This document shows positions 36,898 through 46,328 of a stretch of 64,000 bases of DNA, in pieces. Each line of letters starts with the position of its first letter. Position 1 is the first letter of the stretch. The stretch is from JADKIH01 sp031427625 (GTDB lineage: Bacteria > Bacteroidota > Bacteroidia > AKYH767-A > 2013-40CM-41-45): assembly GCA_031427625.1 (NCBI GenBank), contig JANPNV010000095.1, positions 1 to 64,000 of the forward strand, written 5' to 3'. Made by a program: the position numbers and the translations under genes. Under the pieces are notes generated by a model. It saw nothing but the letters and a program-made list of their open reading frames with translations. It was not told the DNA's origin and did not search any database.

Positions 36898-38964
36898 ATG
36901 AATTCTATCAGCAGTAATCCGTTTCTGAGGATACTGCCAGCTTTTTGCATCGGTATTCTTTTTTCATTTTATCATGTTATCGATAACAGGATATCCATAG
37001 TATTGTTATTTCTGGCTTTGCTATCTTTTTTTATTGTTTCTAGAATCTCTAAATCAAATTTCAGAAACAGATTCTTGTGGGGAATTTCAATACAGCTTAT
37101 ATTTATTTCTGTGGGTTTTTTTATTACAGAGATCAGAGATGTTTCTAAAAACAAATATTATTTTTCAAATTATTCCAATGTCAGCATGTATTGTGCTGAA
37201 ATTTCAGACGCACCAGAAGCAAGAAATGGACGATTAAGATTATTTGTTAAAGTAAAGTCTGTTTTGCAATATGGATGCTGGAAGAAAACTGACGGTAATT
37301 GTTATTTATATATTGCTGATACGGATTCACTAAAAGTTTATGCCGGCGATAAGATCCTTTTTAAAAAAGCGCCGGATTTAATTTTAGAACCACTTAACCC
37401 GGGTCAATTTAATTTCAAAAATTATTGCTTATTTAAACGCATACATCACCAGCTTTTTCTCAGAGATGGCGGATGGCTGATAATAAAATCAATTGATAAA
37501 ATAAATGTTAAAGCAATCGCAGCTCAAATACGTGGGAAATTACTTTCTGCTTTTCGTTTTTCAGGAATAAGCGGACAAGAATATGCTGTACTTTCAGCAT
37601 TAGTGCTCGGTTACGATGATGAAATTGATAACGAGACATTAAATGCGTTCTCTGCTTCCGGAACATTACACGTATTATCAGTTTCTGGTATGCATGTTGG
37701 GATAATTTATGCAGCATTATCTTCCTTGCTTTCTTTTATGGGAAGAAAAAAGTCATTACAAATAGTAAGACTTGTTATTCTGATTTTTACATTGTGGTTT
37801 TACGCAGTTCTTACAGGATTCTCTCCCTCTGTAATTCGATCTGCCATGATGTTTACTTTTATATTAATTGGCCGATCATTAAGTCGTTCGTCAACTATTT
37901 TTAACTCATTAGCCCTAGCCGCACTTTGCATTTTTATTTTCTTTGATTCTCTTATGTTATTTGAACCTGGATTACAGTTGTCTTTTCTTGCAGTAGGAGG
38001 GATAGGTTATTTGTATCCGCATATTTATAATTTAACAACGATTAGGAATGTGTTAGCAGATAAAGTATGGGCTCTTGTTGCCGTTTCAATAGCAGCTCAG
38101 GCAGCTACATTTCCGATCAGCATATATTACTTCCATCAATTTCCAAATTATTTTATTCCTGCAAATATTCTTATAATTCCTTTGGCGACTGCCGGAATAT
38201 TCGGAGGTATTATTTTATTGTTTCTCACTCCATTTCCCATTGTTTATTTATATGCAGGTTATCTCGTTCAGAAAATTATTTTTTTATTGAACGAGTCTGC
38301 AATAATTATTGAGCATATGCCTGGATCCGTCTGGCGAAATATTTCTATTAGTTTTAGCGAAATGATTGTCATCTATTTTATTCTTTTAATGGTATTTTTA
38401 TTTCTTACCCAGCGATCTGTAAAATATTTATATAATGCGCAACTGTTTTCCATTTTACTTATTACTTTATTTATAACTCATACGATTGGTGTTAAAGCAA
38501 ACAGGTCACTTATTATTTTTTCAGGAACAAAGAAGTTTAGCTTTCAGGCACAGTATGGCTTTAAGACATTGCTGGTTTACAAGAGTATTGATTCTTTGAA
38601 AGCATTAAATCTTTCAAACAGTTATTTGAAGCAGATTGGTTTATCAGAAAAGGACAGAACAATAATTGTTGCTGATTCTGATTGTGTTATAAAAAGCAGA
38701 ACCGACATTTACATTGAGAAAAATATGTATGTAATAGGGCAAATCATATTAGGCGATGCATCCTGCAACATTCCATTGAAGTCAACGTCAACTATTATAT
38801 ATGCTGAAACGAAACAGTATTCAAAATTCAGATTCGATAGTCTTGATCAGGCTTTAATTGTCGTTAATGATAAGAGCTATAATAAATCATTTATAATTAA
38901 TATACCGAAAAATAAAAATAATATACACTTACTAAGTAAAGGTGCAAAGATTATTGATTTATAG
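36898..38964 (+). CDS. comEC: ComEC/Rec2-type DNA uptake channel
   Basis: 688-residue polytopic membrane protein. An N-terminal DUF4131 domain with two or three helices is followed by an OB-like region (GNCYLYIADTDSLKVYAGDKI) and then the competence domain with the signature HVLSVSGMHVGIIY and about eight helices. The C-terminal extracytoplasmic region (about 540-688) is divergent: no metallo-beta-lactamase HxHxDH motif is visible, as is common in Bacteroidota ComEC. It carries single-stranded DNA across the inner membrane in natural transformation (family knowledge). The stop overlaps that of the convergent MBL gene by 6 nt. Confidence 0.9.
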   Translation: MNSISSNPFLRILPAFCIGILFSFYHVIDNRISIVLLFLALLSFFIVSRISKSNFRNRFLWGISIQLIFISVGFFITEIRDVSKNKYYFSNYSNVSMYCAEISDAPEARNGRLRLFVKVKSVLQYGCWKKTDGNCYLYIADTDSLKVYAGDKILFKKAPDLILEPLNPGQFNFKNYCLFKRIHHQLFLRDGGWLIIKSIDKINVKAIAAQIRGKLLSAFRFSGISGQEYAVLSALVLGYDDEIDNETLNAFSASGTLHVLSVSGMHVGIIYAALSSLLSFMGRKKSLQIVRLVILIFTLWFYAVLTGFSPSVIRSAMMFTFILIGRSLSRSSTIFNSLALAALCIFIFFDSLMLFEPGLQLSFLAVGGIGYLYPHIYNLTTIRNVLADKVWALVAVSIAAQAATFPISIYYFHQFPNYFIPANILIIPLATAGIFGGIILLFLTPFPIVYLYAGYLVQKIIFLLNESAIIIEHMPGSVWRNISISFSEMIVIYFILLMVFLFLTQRSVKYLYNAQLFSILLITLFITHTIGVKANRSLIIFSGTKKFSFQAQYGFKTLLVYKSIDSLKALNLSNSYLKQIGLSEKDRTIIVADSDCVIKSRTDIYIEKNMYVIGQIILGDASCNIPLKSTSTIIYAETKQYSKFRFDSLDQALIVVNDKSYNKSFIINIPKNKNNIHLLSKGAKIIDL

Positions 38965-39798
38965 TGAACTAAGCGGTAATGTTTCTTTTACCCGAACGCC
39001 CTTTTCAGTCTGTTCGATCGAACTGCATTCATTCAAGAGATCATGTTCAAAAAACAATATCGCATTGTTCCTTGCCGCTTCTGATAAAAAAACTGTTTTC
39101 TCTTCCAAAGTAATCAGTGGTCTTGTATCATATGCCATTATATAGGGAATCGGCACATGTGCTGCTGAAGGAAGTAAATCGGCACAATAAATTAGTTGTT
39201 GTCCATTGAAATCTAAAACAGGAAGCATCATTGATTCAGTATGTCCACTAACAACAATTGTTTTAAATCTATCCCATAGTTGTCCGCCTTCCTCTAGAAA
39301 TTTTAATTGTCCGCTTTCCTGAATAGGCAAAATATTTTCTTTCAGAAAACTGGCCTTCTCTCTGGCATTAGGTTTTGTTGCCCAGTCCCAATGTTTTTTA
39401 TTACTCCAGTAAGTAGCATTTGGGAAAGCCATCTCGAAACCCGTTTTTGCTTTATTCGATTTAACGCTTCCTCCACAATGATCGAAATGTAAATGAGTCA
39501 GGAATACATCTGTAATATCATTTTCATGAAAGCCATGTTTTTTCAGTGATGAAGAAAGTGTGGCGTCGCCATTCAGATAGTAGTATGAAAAAAATTTCTG
39601 ATCTTGTTTTTCTCCAATGCCATTGTCGATTAATACGAGTCGATTTTCATGCTCTACCAAAAGGCAGCGCATAGCCCAGTTACACATGTTATTTTCATCG
39701 GCAGGATTTAATTTATTCCATATCGATTTTGGAACAACTCCAAACATAGCTCCTCCATCAAGTTTAAAATTGCCTGTATCAATGGTATATAATTTCAT
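38959..39798 (-). CDS. MBL-fold metallo-hydrolase (lactonase-like)
   Basis: 279-residue metallo-beta-lactamase-fold enzyme with the dinuclear zinc motif H102-L-H104-F-D106-H107 in THLHFDHCGG and later ligands in VVSGHTESM, YCADLLPSA and the FFEHD terminus. The long N-terminal strand region and the pattern resemble AHL-lactonase/quinolone-hydrolase-like members, but substrate specificity cannot be read. No signal peptide. Convergent with comEC, sharing 6 nt. Confidence 0.88.
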   Translation of the reverse strand: MKLYTIDTGNFKLDGGAMFGVVPKSIWNKLNPADENNMCNWAMRCLLVEHENRLVLIDNGIGEKQDQKFFSYYYLNGDATLSSSLKKHGFHENDITDVFLTHLHFDHCGGSVKSNKAKTGFEMAFPNATYWSNKKHWDWATKPNAREKASFLKENILPIQESGQLKFLEEGGQLWDRFKTIVVSGHTESMMLPVLDFNGQQLIYCADLLPSAAHVPIPYIMAYDTRPLITLEEKTVFLSEAARNNAILFFEHDLLNECSSIEQTEKGVRVKETLPLSSL

Positions 39799-40126
39799 AT
39801 TTTCTAAATTGTCTGCGAATTTAAGGAAAGCATTTTAAAGTTTTTTAAATGACAAGCCTATGTTATTGACTAAATTTAAGTATTTGTCTTCCTTTCTTAA
39901 GTCTTCCTTGTGTCTTTATCGTTATTTTGCTATACGGAATTTATAGTAAATGGATTAGTAACAAAATGCCCACAAAGGTCTTCATAGGGAATATAAAGCG
40001 ATTTATATTGTATCTGACTTTGTTCGATTTTGCTGTTCTTTCTATTGCCGATTGTTAGTAAAGTTTGTTTGAAAATCATTTATGAGAATATCAATTTAAA
40101 AATTTCGTTCTTTATCTTTCGCATAT
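39799..40126. other. 328-bp intergenic region, no gene seen
   Basis: AT-rich divergent spacer between the MBL hydrolase and the Mpl-type ligase. TATCTTTC about ten bases before the ligase ATG is one mismatch from the -7 consensus and would give a very short leader. No RNA gene or strong hairpin is seen. Confidence 0.5.
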
Positions 40127-41524
40127 ATGAAAAATCAAGGGGACAATCGTTTTCACTTTATTGCTATTGGAGGTGCAGCTATGCATAATCTTGCATTGGC
40201 TTTGCATAACAATGGTTATTTTATATCCGGTTCGGATGATGAGATTATGGAGCCATCCTTATCAAGGTTAAAGTCTTCCGGCTTGCTTCCTGAAAAGGAG
40301 GGGTGGTACCCCGAAAAAATTACCAAAGATCTTGACGGGGTAATTTTGGGGATGCATGCCAGAGCGGAAAATCCGGAACTACTCAGAGCAATAGAGATTG
40401 GCATTCCTGTTTATTCATTTCCTGAATTTTTATTCGAACATTCTAAAAATAAACAACGGGTCGTCATCGGTGGAAGTCATGGAAAGACCAGTATCACTTC
40501 GATGATTCTTCATGTGTTGAAGCATGAGAATTTTGATTTCGATTACATGGTCGGTGCAAAAGTAGAAGGTTTTGATACGATGGTGCGATTAAGCAATGCG
40601 CCGTTAATTATTCTTGAAGGTGATGAATATCTTTCTTCTCCTGTCGATCGACGACCAAAATTTCATCTTTATCAGGCAACTATTGGATTGATAAGCGGAA
40701 TCGCATGGGATCATATTAACGTCTTCCCGACGTACGATGAATATTTCAACCCTTTTAAAATATTTGCTGATGCCATTCCTGCTAATGGTCAGTTTATTTA
40801 TTGCGATACAGACGAAGAAGTTCACAGATTGTCTGAGATTACAGTTACAAAGGCAAAAAAAATCCCCTATGGAATTCCTCAATATGAGATTCGAAATGGA
40901 GAGAGTTTTCTAATCACTTCCTCCGGAAAAATTTCGTTGTCAATATTCGGAGAACATAATATGATGAACATCGAAGGCGCACGATTGGCCTGTAATGCAA
41001 TTGGTGTTGATGACAAAAGATTTTATAAATCGATCGGATCATTCAAGGGTGCTTCAAGGAGACTGGAACTTATTGCAAAGAATAATTCTGTTGCGGTGTA
41101 TCGTGATTTTGCTCATTCTCCATCTAAGCTGAAAGCAACCGTCAACGCAGTTCGTCAACAATACCCCAATCGCAAATTGGTGGCCTGTATGGAGCTTCAT
41201 ACTTTCAGTAGTCTGAATGAAAAATTTCTGGACCAATATGCAGGGTCTATGGATGAGGCAGATATTGCAATCGTTTATTTTAATCCACATACAGTAAGTC
41301 ATAAAAAGTTGCAACCTGTTACAGAGGAAATGATTCTTAAGTCATTTGCAAACCCAAACATCAGAGTATTTACTGATTCAGTATCCATGCAAAAGGAGTT
41401 ATCAAAAATTTCAATTGATGGAAGTGTTTTTCTTCTCATGAGTTCAGGAACATTCGATGGAATGAATATGCAGGAATTCGGAATGAATATAACAGGAGGG
41501 AAGCCTGTTGCAGAGCAACATTGA
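40127..41524 (+). CDS. mpl: Mpl-type UDP-MurNAc:tripeptide ligase
   Basis: 465-residue Mur-ligase-family protein. The N-terminal Rossmann domain has GGAAMHN (positions 15-21), the ATP loop is G-S-H-G-K120-T in IGGSHGKTS, and the central and C-terminal Mur domains follow (GDEYLSSP, WDHINVFPT, FAHSPSKLKAT). This pattern matches Mpl, which recycles the murein tripeptide onto UDP-MurNAc, rather than MurC. The DUF1573 protein starts 2 nt downstream. Confidence 0.85.
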   Translation: MKNQGDNRFHFIAIGGAAMHNLALALHNNGYFISGSDDEIMEPSLSRLKSSGLLPEKEGWYPEKITKDLDGVILGMHARAENPELLRAIEIGIPVYSFPEFLFEHSKNKQRVVIGGSHGKTSITSMILHVLKHENFDFDYMVGAKVEGFDTMVRLSNAPLIILEGDEYLSSPVDRRPKFHLYQATIGLISGIAWDHINVFPTYDEYFNPFKIFADAIPANGQFIYCDTDEEVHRLSEITVTKAKKIPYGIPQYEIRNGESFLITSSGKISLSIFGEHNMMNIEGARLACNAIGVDDKRFYKSIGSFKGASRRLELIAKNNSVAVYRDFAHSPSKLKATVNAVRQQYPNRKLVACMELHTFSSLNEKFLDQYAGSMDEADIAIVYFNPHTVSHKKLQPVTEEMILKSFANPNIRVFTDSVSMQKELSKISIDGSVFLLMSSGTFDGMNMQEFGMNITGGKPVAEQH

Positions 41525-41525
41525 T

Positions 41526-42296
41526 ATGAAATATTATTTATTGTTAATATTAGTCGTATTTATTTATTCATCAAACTCATCTGCGCAGTATGGATCTACA
41601 AGTCCGCTATTGCAGGACCAGTATGGAAAGAAGTATGGAAATCTCCGATTATCGGCCACCCGTTTTGAACTTGGAGTTGTGATGAATAATGAGGTAAGGA
41701 TGGATACTATCTGGTTATTAAATACAGGAATCGTCGCGATGAATGTGGCATCAGGAATTAAGAATTCTCCGTTTCTGAAGATAGCAGTTATCGGATCTCC
41801 ACTATCGTCAGGAGGGAAAGGAATAATCACCTTAACCTACGATGCCACAAATGTTAATGACTACGGTTATAGACTTGACAGAATTCCGTTTAATACTGAC
41901 GATGTTTTACAACCTCAAAAATTCCTGATGGTAGCTGCAGAGATTCATGAATATTTTCCTCCAGCTTCAATAGATGCAAAACTTCCGCATTTGAAAATTG
42001 CTGAATCTGTCTATTCATTTGGAAAAATAAAACAAGGAGAGAAAGCAACCCATGATTATAAAATTTATAATGATGGCACCGCTGTTTTACTTTTTCGTAA
42101 AGTGAAATCAAATTGTACATGCATAAAAGCAACTATGCTAAAGAAGGAAATTATGCCGGGAGATTCGACTCTGGTTCATGTCGAATATGATTCTACCGTT
42201 AAAACGGGTTCTGATTCAAGAACGATTTCATTGTTTACTAATGACCCGTCAAGCCCGGAAGTTCGATTCGAATTTTTTGGAGAAATAATTAAATGA
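41526..42296 (+). CDS. DUF1573 domain-containing secreted protein
   Basis: 256-residue protein with a signal peptide (MKYYLLLILVVFIYSS, cleavage near SSAQ). Two Ig-like beta domains follow; the C-terminal one fits DUF1573 with FGKIKQGEKATHDYKIYNDG and the SNCTC cysteine pair. An ATG six codons upstream overlaps the ligase; 41526 is chosen because it starts at the signal peptide. Converges on dnaN with 10 nt between stops. Function unknown. Confidence 0.82.
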   Translation: MKYYLLLILVVFIYSSNSSAQYGSTSPLLQDQYGKKYGNLRLSATRFELGVVMNNEVRMDTIWLLNTGIVAMNVASGIKNSPFLKIAVIGSPLSSGGKGIITLTYDATNVNDYGYRLDRIPFNTDDVLQPQKFLMVAAEIHEYFPPASIDAKLPHLKIAESVYSFGKIKQGEKATHDYKIYNDGTAVLLFRKVKSNCTCIKATMLKKEIMPGDSTLVHVEYDSTVKTGSDSRTISLFTNDPSSPEVRFEFFGEIIK

Positions 42297-42306
42297 AAAG
42301 TGTTTT

Positions 42307-43431
42307 CTAATTGTTAAGCATCACAGGCATAACTAGCATCAGAATATCTTCTTTGATCTCTTCGGATTCTGCAGGAACAAGTATGCCGGCACGATTGGGT
42401 GCAGACATTTCAACGGATACATTCACGCTGTCGAGGTTACTCAACATTTCGGTAAGGAACCTTGCATTGAAACCTATTTCCATGTCTTCGCCATCAAACT
42501 GGCAGGATAGTCTCTCGTTGGCTTCATTGGCGAAGTCAAGATCTTCTGCGCTGATTTGTAATTCGCTTCCTGTAATTTTCAGTCTTACCTGATGAGTGGT
42601 TTTATTAGAAAAAATTGAAACGCGTCTTACGGAATTCAGAAGTGCTGTTCGTGAGATTGTAAGTTTGTTAGGATTATCCACAGGGATTACTGCTTCGTAA
42701 TTTGGATATCTTCCATCAATAAGTCTGCACATGAGCGAATGATTTCCAAATTCGAAAAATGCATTGCTGTCGTTGTAGCTGATTTTTACATCATCTTTTG
42801 TATCACTCAAAATGTTTTTAAGAAGATTCAATGGCTTCTTTGGAACAATAAAAGTTCCTTCATTCGTATTCTTAAGATCGTTACGGCGGTAACGGACCAT
42901 TTTATGTGCATCAGTAGCAACAAATGTGATATTGTCTTTACTTAACTGAAAGAAAACGCCAGACATAACAGGACGTAACTCGTCGTTGCCTGTAGCAAAC
43001 AGTGATTTATTAATTGCATCCAAAAGGGTTGAAGATCCCAGGTTAAATGATTTCGCATTTTCCATTTGAGGAATCTTTGGATATTCTTCGCCATCGAAAC
43101 CAGTCAGTTTGTATTTTCCATAATCAGAAACAATCTCTATTGCATGACTCTTATCGTCTATTAAAAAGGTGAGAGGCTGTTCCTGAAATGTTTTTAACGT
43201 GTCTAGAAGAATTTTTGCGGGTATTGCAATCTTTCCGCCATCCTTAGAATCGTTCACCGGAAGGGTAGTGATCATCGTTGATTCCATATCAGAAGCAGAA
43301 ACCAGTAACTGTCCCTTGTCGATTATAAAGAGAAAATTATCGAGAATAGGTAATGGATTTGTGGAGTTTAATACACCGCTGATCTGCTGAAGATGTTTTT
43401 GTAAAAGTCCACTGGAAACTATAAATTTCAT
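42307..43431 (-). CDS. dnaN: DNA polymerase III sliding clamp, beta subunit
   Basis: 374-residue ring-forming clamp that tethers the replicative polymerase to DNA. Three repeated clamp domains are visible; signatures include NPLPILDNFLF near the start, GFDGEEYP, RYPNYEAVIP and the terminal LMPVMLNN. Length is typical. Its 5' leader has a consensus promoter and a perfect 10-bp hairpin. The gldF operon lies upstream on the same strand and ends 168 nt before this ATG, so dnaN probably has its own transcript. Confidence 0.97.
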   Translation of the reverse strand: MKFIVSSGLLQKHLQQISGVLNSTNPLPILDNFLFIIDKGQLLVSASDMESTMITTLPVNDSKDGGKIAIPAKILLDTLKTFQEQPLTFLIDDKSHAIEIVSDYGKYKLTGFDGEEYPKIPQMENAKSFNLGSSTLLDAINKSLFATGNDELRPVMSGVFFQLSKDNITFVATDAHKMVRYRRNDLKNTNEGTFIVPKKPLNLLKNILSDTKDDVKISYNDSNAFFEFGNHSLMCRLIDGRYPNYEAVIPVDNPNKLTISRTALLNSVRRVSIFSNKTTHQVRLKITGSELQISAEDLDFANEANERLSCQFDGEDMEIGFNARFLTEMLSNLDSVNVSVEMSAPNRAGILVPAESEEIKEDILMLVMPVMLNN

Positions 43432-43465
43432 TGTTAAGAGGATTTAAGCGTAAGCTTTGTTTGAT

Positions 43466-43491
43466 CATTCATAATCAGAAAATTATGAATG
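43466..43491 (-). promoter_or_regulatory. Perfect 10-bp hairpin in the dnaN leader
   Basis: CATTCATAAT (43466-43475) and ATTATGAATG (43482-43491) form a perfect 10-bp stem with a 6-nt loop, 35 nt before the dnaN ATG and downstream of the predicted promoter. There is no U-run after it, so it is not a standard terminator; an operator or an mRNA stability element is more likely. Confidence 0.5.
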
Positions 43492-43516
43492 TTGAAGAGA
43501 AGCAAAGCGATTGCTA

Positions 43517-43548
43517 CAAACCTACATGATTCGGCTTAAACCGCCAAA
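43517..43548 (-). promoter_or_regulatory. Bacteroidota promoter for dnaN
   Basis: On the minus strand: TTTG (43548-43545), a 20-nt spacer and TAGGTTTG (43524-43517), 85 nt before the ATG. A second TAnnTTTG (TACCTTTG) overlaps the -33 region and could be an alternative start. Confidence 0.5.
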
Positions 43549-43598
43549 GGTATTCGCCTGTAAGTCAGGTTTAAATTATCAACAATAAGTTTAAAACT

Positions 43599-44639
43599 TT
43601 ACTTTTTTCTACTGGCTTTGGACCTCGCTGCATCAAAATCTGATAACTGCCTAAGCAAAACATCGAAGGTATAATGTTGAAGTACTACAAATTCCTTCTC
43701 AGGTTTCACAAAACCGAACATCCTGTCAAGGTCATATTTTAATGGATTTCCGAGAGAATCTTGCTGACTTAATGAACTGGTTGATATGGGCATGGGATAA
43801 ATATCGATCTCTTTCCTTTCGTTTTTTACATCCATAACACTTATGGTGACTGACGGCTGTGACTGCAACATGGAGTCTTTAGACATGTCACTTACCTTAT
43901 CAGCTTTCGATTCATAGTAAACATTCCTGAAAAAAGCCAGGTAATTGTCGACGGCAACTGAATCGACATATTTGAGTTGGCCATTTAAGGGTGATGCGAC
44001 ATGATATTTTCCGGCTTCGGATTGAATGGCGAAGGACTTCTCAGGATAATATGTATAGTTCACACTAACTTCTTTGATCTCTTCCGGGTTGAGTTTGAAT
44101 AGTCTTGGAGTTTTCCAAGCTTCGAGTCCGGGGTTATAGCGGGGAGTAAGGTATCCTGTAAATCCGGGAATCTCGGTGACGAAGGGTACGGATGAGTTTT
44201 CGAGCATCATGAATGTGCCTGTAGCATCTTCAGTATGTCCTCCTACATAATAAATTTTTGCAGGCTTTGCTTCACGATTCAGATAGATCTCACACTTAAT
44301 GCCTGTTGATGCAAGCATTTTGATGATGTTATTATACGCTGCATTGGCAACCCGCGTTTTAATCTGAACCTGATAAATGGCGTCAAGTAATATTTTTAAT
44401 AAATCCTGTTTCGGCTCATACTGTCCATTCATAATCCACTTGCCGCTTTCGTTTCTTTCGAGGGAAACTTGGTTCCCGTTTCTATCGGCGAGGAAAATTT
44501 TTGTAATCGCAGAAGTATCTTTTACGGCAAAATCTTTTAGCTCAGTTCTTATTGTTGTATCACTGCTTCTGTAAATAAAATATCCGGTTGCAGCAAGTAG
44601 TAAAATAAGGATTAGTATAAGTGATTTGTTCTTCTTCAT
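43599..44639 (-). CDS. DUF4340 domain-containing protein
   Basis: 346-residue protein anchored by one N-terminal membrane helix (about 5-23), with the rest periplasmic and rich in beta strands, fitting DUF4340. The family often sits beside ABC-2/GldG-type genes (recalled). Its ATG overlaps the gldG stop in TAATG, so translation is coupled and it is likely a partner of the GldF/GldG complex. Confidence 0.82.
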   Translation of the reverse strand: MKKNKSLILILILLLAATGYFIYRSSDTTIRTELKDFAVKDTSAITKIFLADRNGNQVSLERNESGKWIMNGQYEPKQDLLKILLDAIYQVQIKTRVANAAYNNIIKMLASTGIKCEIYLNREAKPAKIYYVGGHTEDATGTFMMLENSSVPFVTEIPGFTGYLTPRYNPGLEAWKTPRLFKLNPEEIKEVSVNYTYYPEKSFAIQSEAGKYHVASPLNGQLKYVDSVAVDNYLAFFRNVYYESKADKVSDMSKDSMLQSQPSVTISVMDVKNERKEIDIYPMPISTSSLSQQDSLGNPLKYDLDRMFGFVKPEKEFVVLQHYTFDVLLRQLSDFDAARSKASRKK

Positions 44640-46324
44640 TAATGTTCAAACTTTTTCCTCTTGATAAAATTAAACAGAATACCAAAAAGTATTACGAGGA
44701 CAACAGGAGTAACTACATTGGTCCATTGTATAAATGCCTTTTTTTCAATCTTGGCAGGATCCAATAGCCGTAGCTTTAATTCCTTCCCTCTGAGACCCAG
44801 TATTTCTCTGTTACCACATAGGAAGTCGATACAGTTCAGGAGAAAATTTCTGTTCCCATACGTCTGACCTGTAAACCTGTCATATCCCATCGGATAAATA
44901 TTGCCCTTTTTACTAACATAATTGGTAATAATATCGGCATCACCCGTTACGATCATACTGGTCTGAATGCTTTTCTTTTTGAATTGAATTTCCTGAGCAT
45001 TTGCAAGTCGATCCGGAATTCTGTTTACATAATTCGATTCAAAATTTCCTTCGAGTAAAACAGCAATGGGAATAAAATGTTTACTGAAAAGTTTCGGATC
45101 AGGATTATCTCTAAGCATATTCAGGCTGACACGTGCAGGTGCCATCTGAAGCCGGCTGAATTTACCTGTAGTCAATAGTATTGTCTTATTTACACCTTCT
45201 GCTTCAATTGTGTCGATAGAGCTGACGAATTCACCCTTCACAACATTCAGGTTGTGTACTATCGGATTTGTACTTTCTGTTGATAGCAATGGGAAATAAT
45301 ACCAGGGAAGCAGCTGTTGGCGTGGCTGATTTCCGACGTATCCGGTGACGATTGGTATGGAAGCAGCTTGCAGATCCATTACCAGATCAGAATTAATCCG
45401 GACGCCATATTTAAAAAGCATGTCATCGATGTTCAGTTCGATCGGAATAGCCACATTCGTACTGGAACCGGTAAGACTATCCATGTTGATCTGCATTTTA
45501 TCGATAAGCCATAAAACTTTTCCGCCATTCATGATGTATTGATCAAGAATGAATTTGTCTTTTTCTTCAAACGGAGTATCAGGGCCGGCGATTACGAGTG
45601 CATCAAAATCGTTAAGTGCGCCAAGTCTTCCCTGGATAGTTATGGTGTCTACTTTATAAAATTCGTCAAGTGCACGCGCAGCATCGCTGATGCGTGTAGA
45701 TGCTATTTCTTTCTGTCCCTGTAAAAATCCGATTTTAGTTCCGCGTTCAACAGTAATTTTTCTGAGAAGGCTTGTAATTTCGTATTCAAGACTTTCGATA
45801 GAATTGTTCAGCATTTCTTCAGGAGAACTTCCCATGCGGCTTTTCAAAAGTTGTAGTGGCGTCTCACGACTTCTATAAGTGACCATAGCCCCGGGAAAAA
45901 TTATTTTCTGTGACTGACCCGACTGATCTTTCTGTTCCAGATTTGTCGGATATAGACCCTTCTCGGCAAGTTGCTTGTATAACTGCATCCTGTCTTTTTC
46001 ATCTCCGGCAGTAGCAGGATCTATAAATTCATATTCGATATTTGCACCTGAGTAAATTCTGAATTCGTCAAGCAATTCTCGTGTCGAATTCTTGAGTCTG
46101 TTGAACCCCGGGGGCAAATCGCCATCCAGGTAAATTTTAAAGAAGACTACATCACTGAGATTTCGTGAAAGTTCTTTCGAAGATTCAGATAAAGAATATC
46201 TTTTCTCCTGTGTCATGTCTATCCGCAAAAACAAATATCTGCCAAGGATATTTACCACGATGAGTATGGCTATCAATAGAAATAATTGAAGCAGACTCTG
46301 TTTTTTTATATTCTTTATCGCCAT
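44639..46324 (-). CDS. gldG: Gliding motility ABC transporter auxiliary protein GldG
   Basis: 561-residue membrane protein: an N-terminal helix (about 11-31), a large periplasmic region of the ABC_transp_aux type (with GFLQGQKE, VIAGPDTPF and GKVLWLIDKM) and a C-terminal helix (about 535-553) followed by KRKKFEH. It works with GldF and the ATPase GldA in gliding in Flavobacterium (established there). It starts 4 nt after the gldF stop. gldA is not in the window. Confidence 0.92.
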   Translation of the reverse strand: MAIKNIKKQSLLQLFLLIAILIVVNILGRYLFLRIDMTQEKRYSLSESSKELSRNLSDVVFFKIYLDGDLPPGFNRLKNSTRELLDEFRIYSGANIEYEFIDPATAGDEKDRMQLYKQLAEKGLYPTNLEQKDQSGQSQKIIFPGAMVTYRSRETPLQLLKSRMGSSPEEMLNNSIESLEYEITSLLRKITVERGTKIGFLQGQKEIASTRISDAARALDEFYKVDTITIQGRLGALNDFDALVIAGPDTPFEEKDKFILDQYIMNGGKVLWLIDKMQINMDSLTGSSTNVAIPIELNIDDMLFKYGVRINSDLVMDLQAASIPIVTGYVGNQPRQQLLPWYYFPLLSTESTNPIVHNLNVVKGEFVSSIDTIEAEGVNKTILLTTGKFSRLQMAPARVSLNMLRDNPDPKLFSKHFIPIAVLLEGNFESNYVNRIPDRLANAQEIQFKKKSIQTSMIVTGDADIITNYVSKKGNIYPMGYDRFTGQTYGNRNFLLNCIDFLCGNREILGLRGKELKLRLLDPAKIEKKAFIQWTNVVTPVVLVILFGILFNFIKRKKFEH

Positions 46325-46328
46325 GAAT

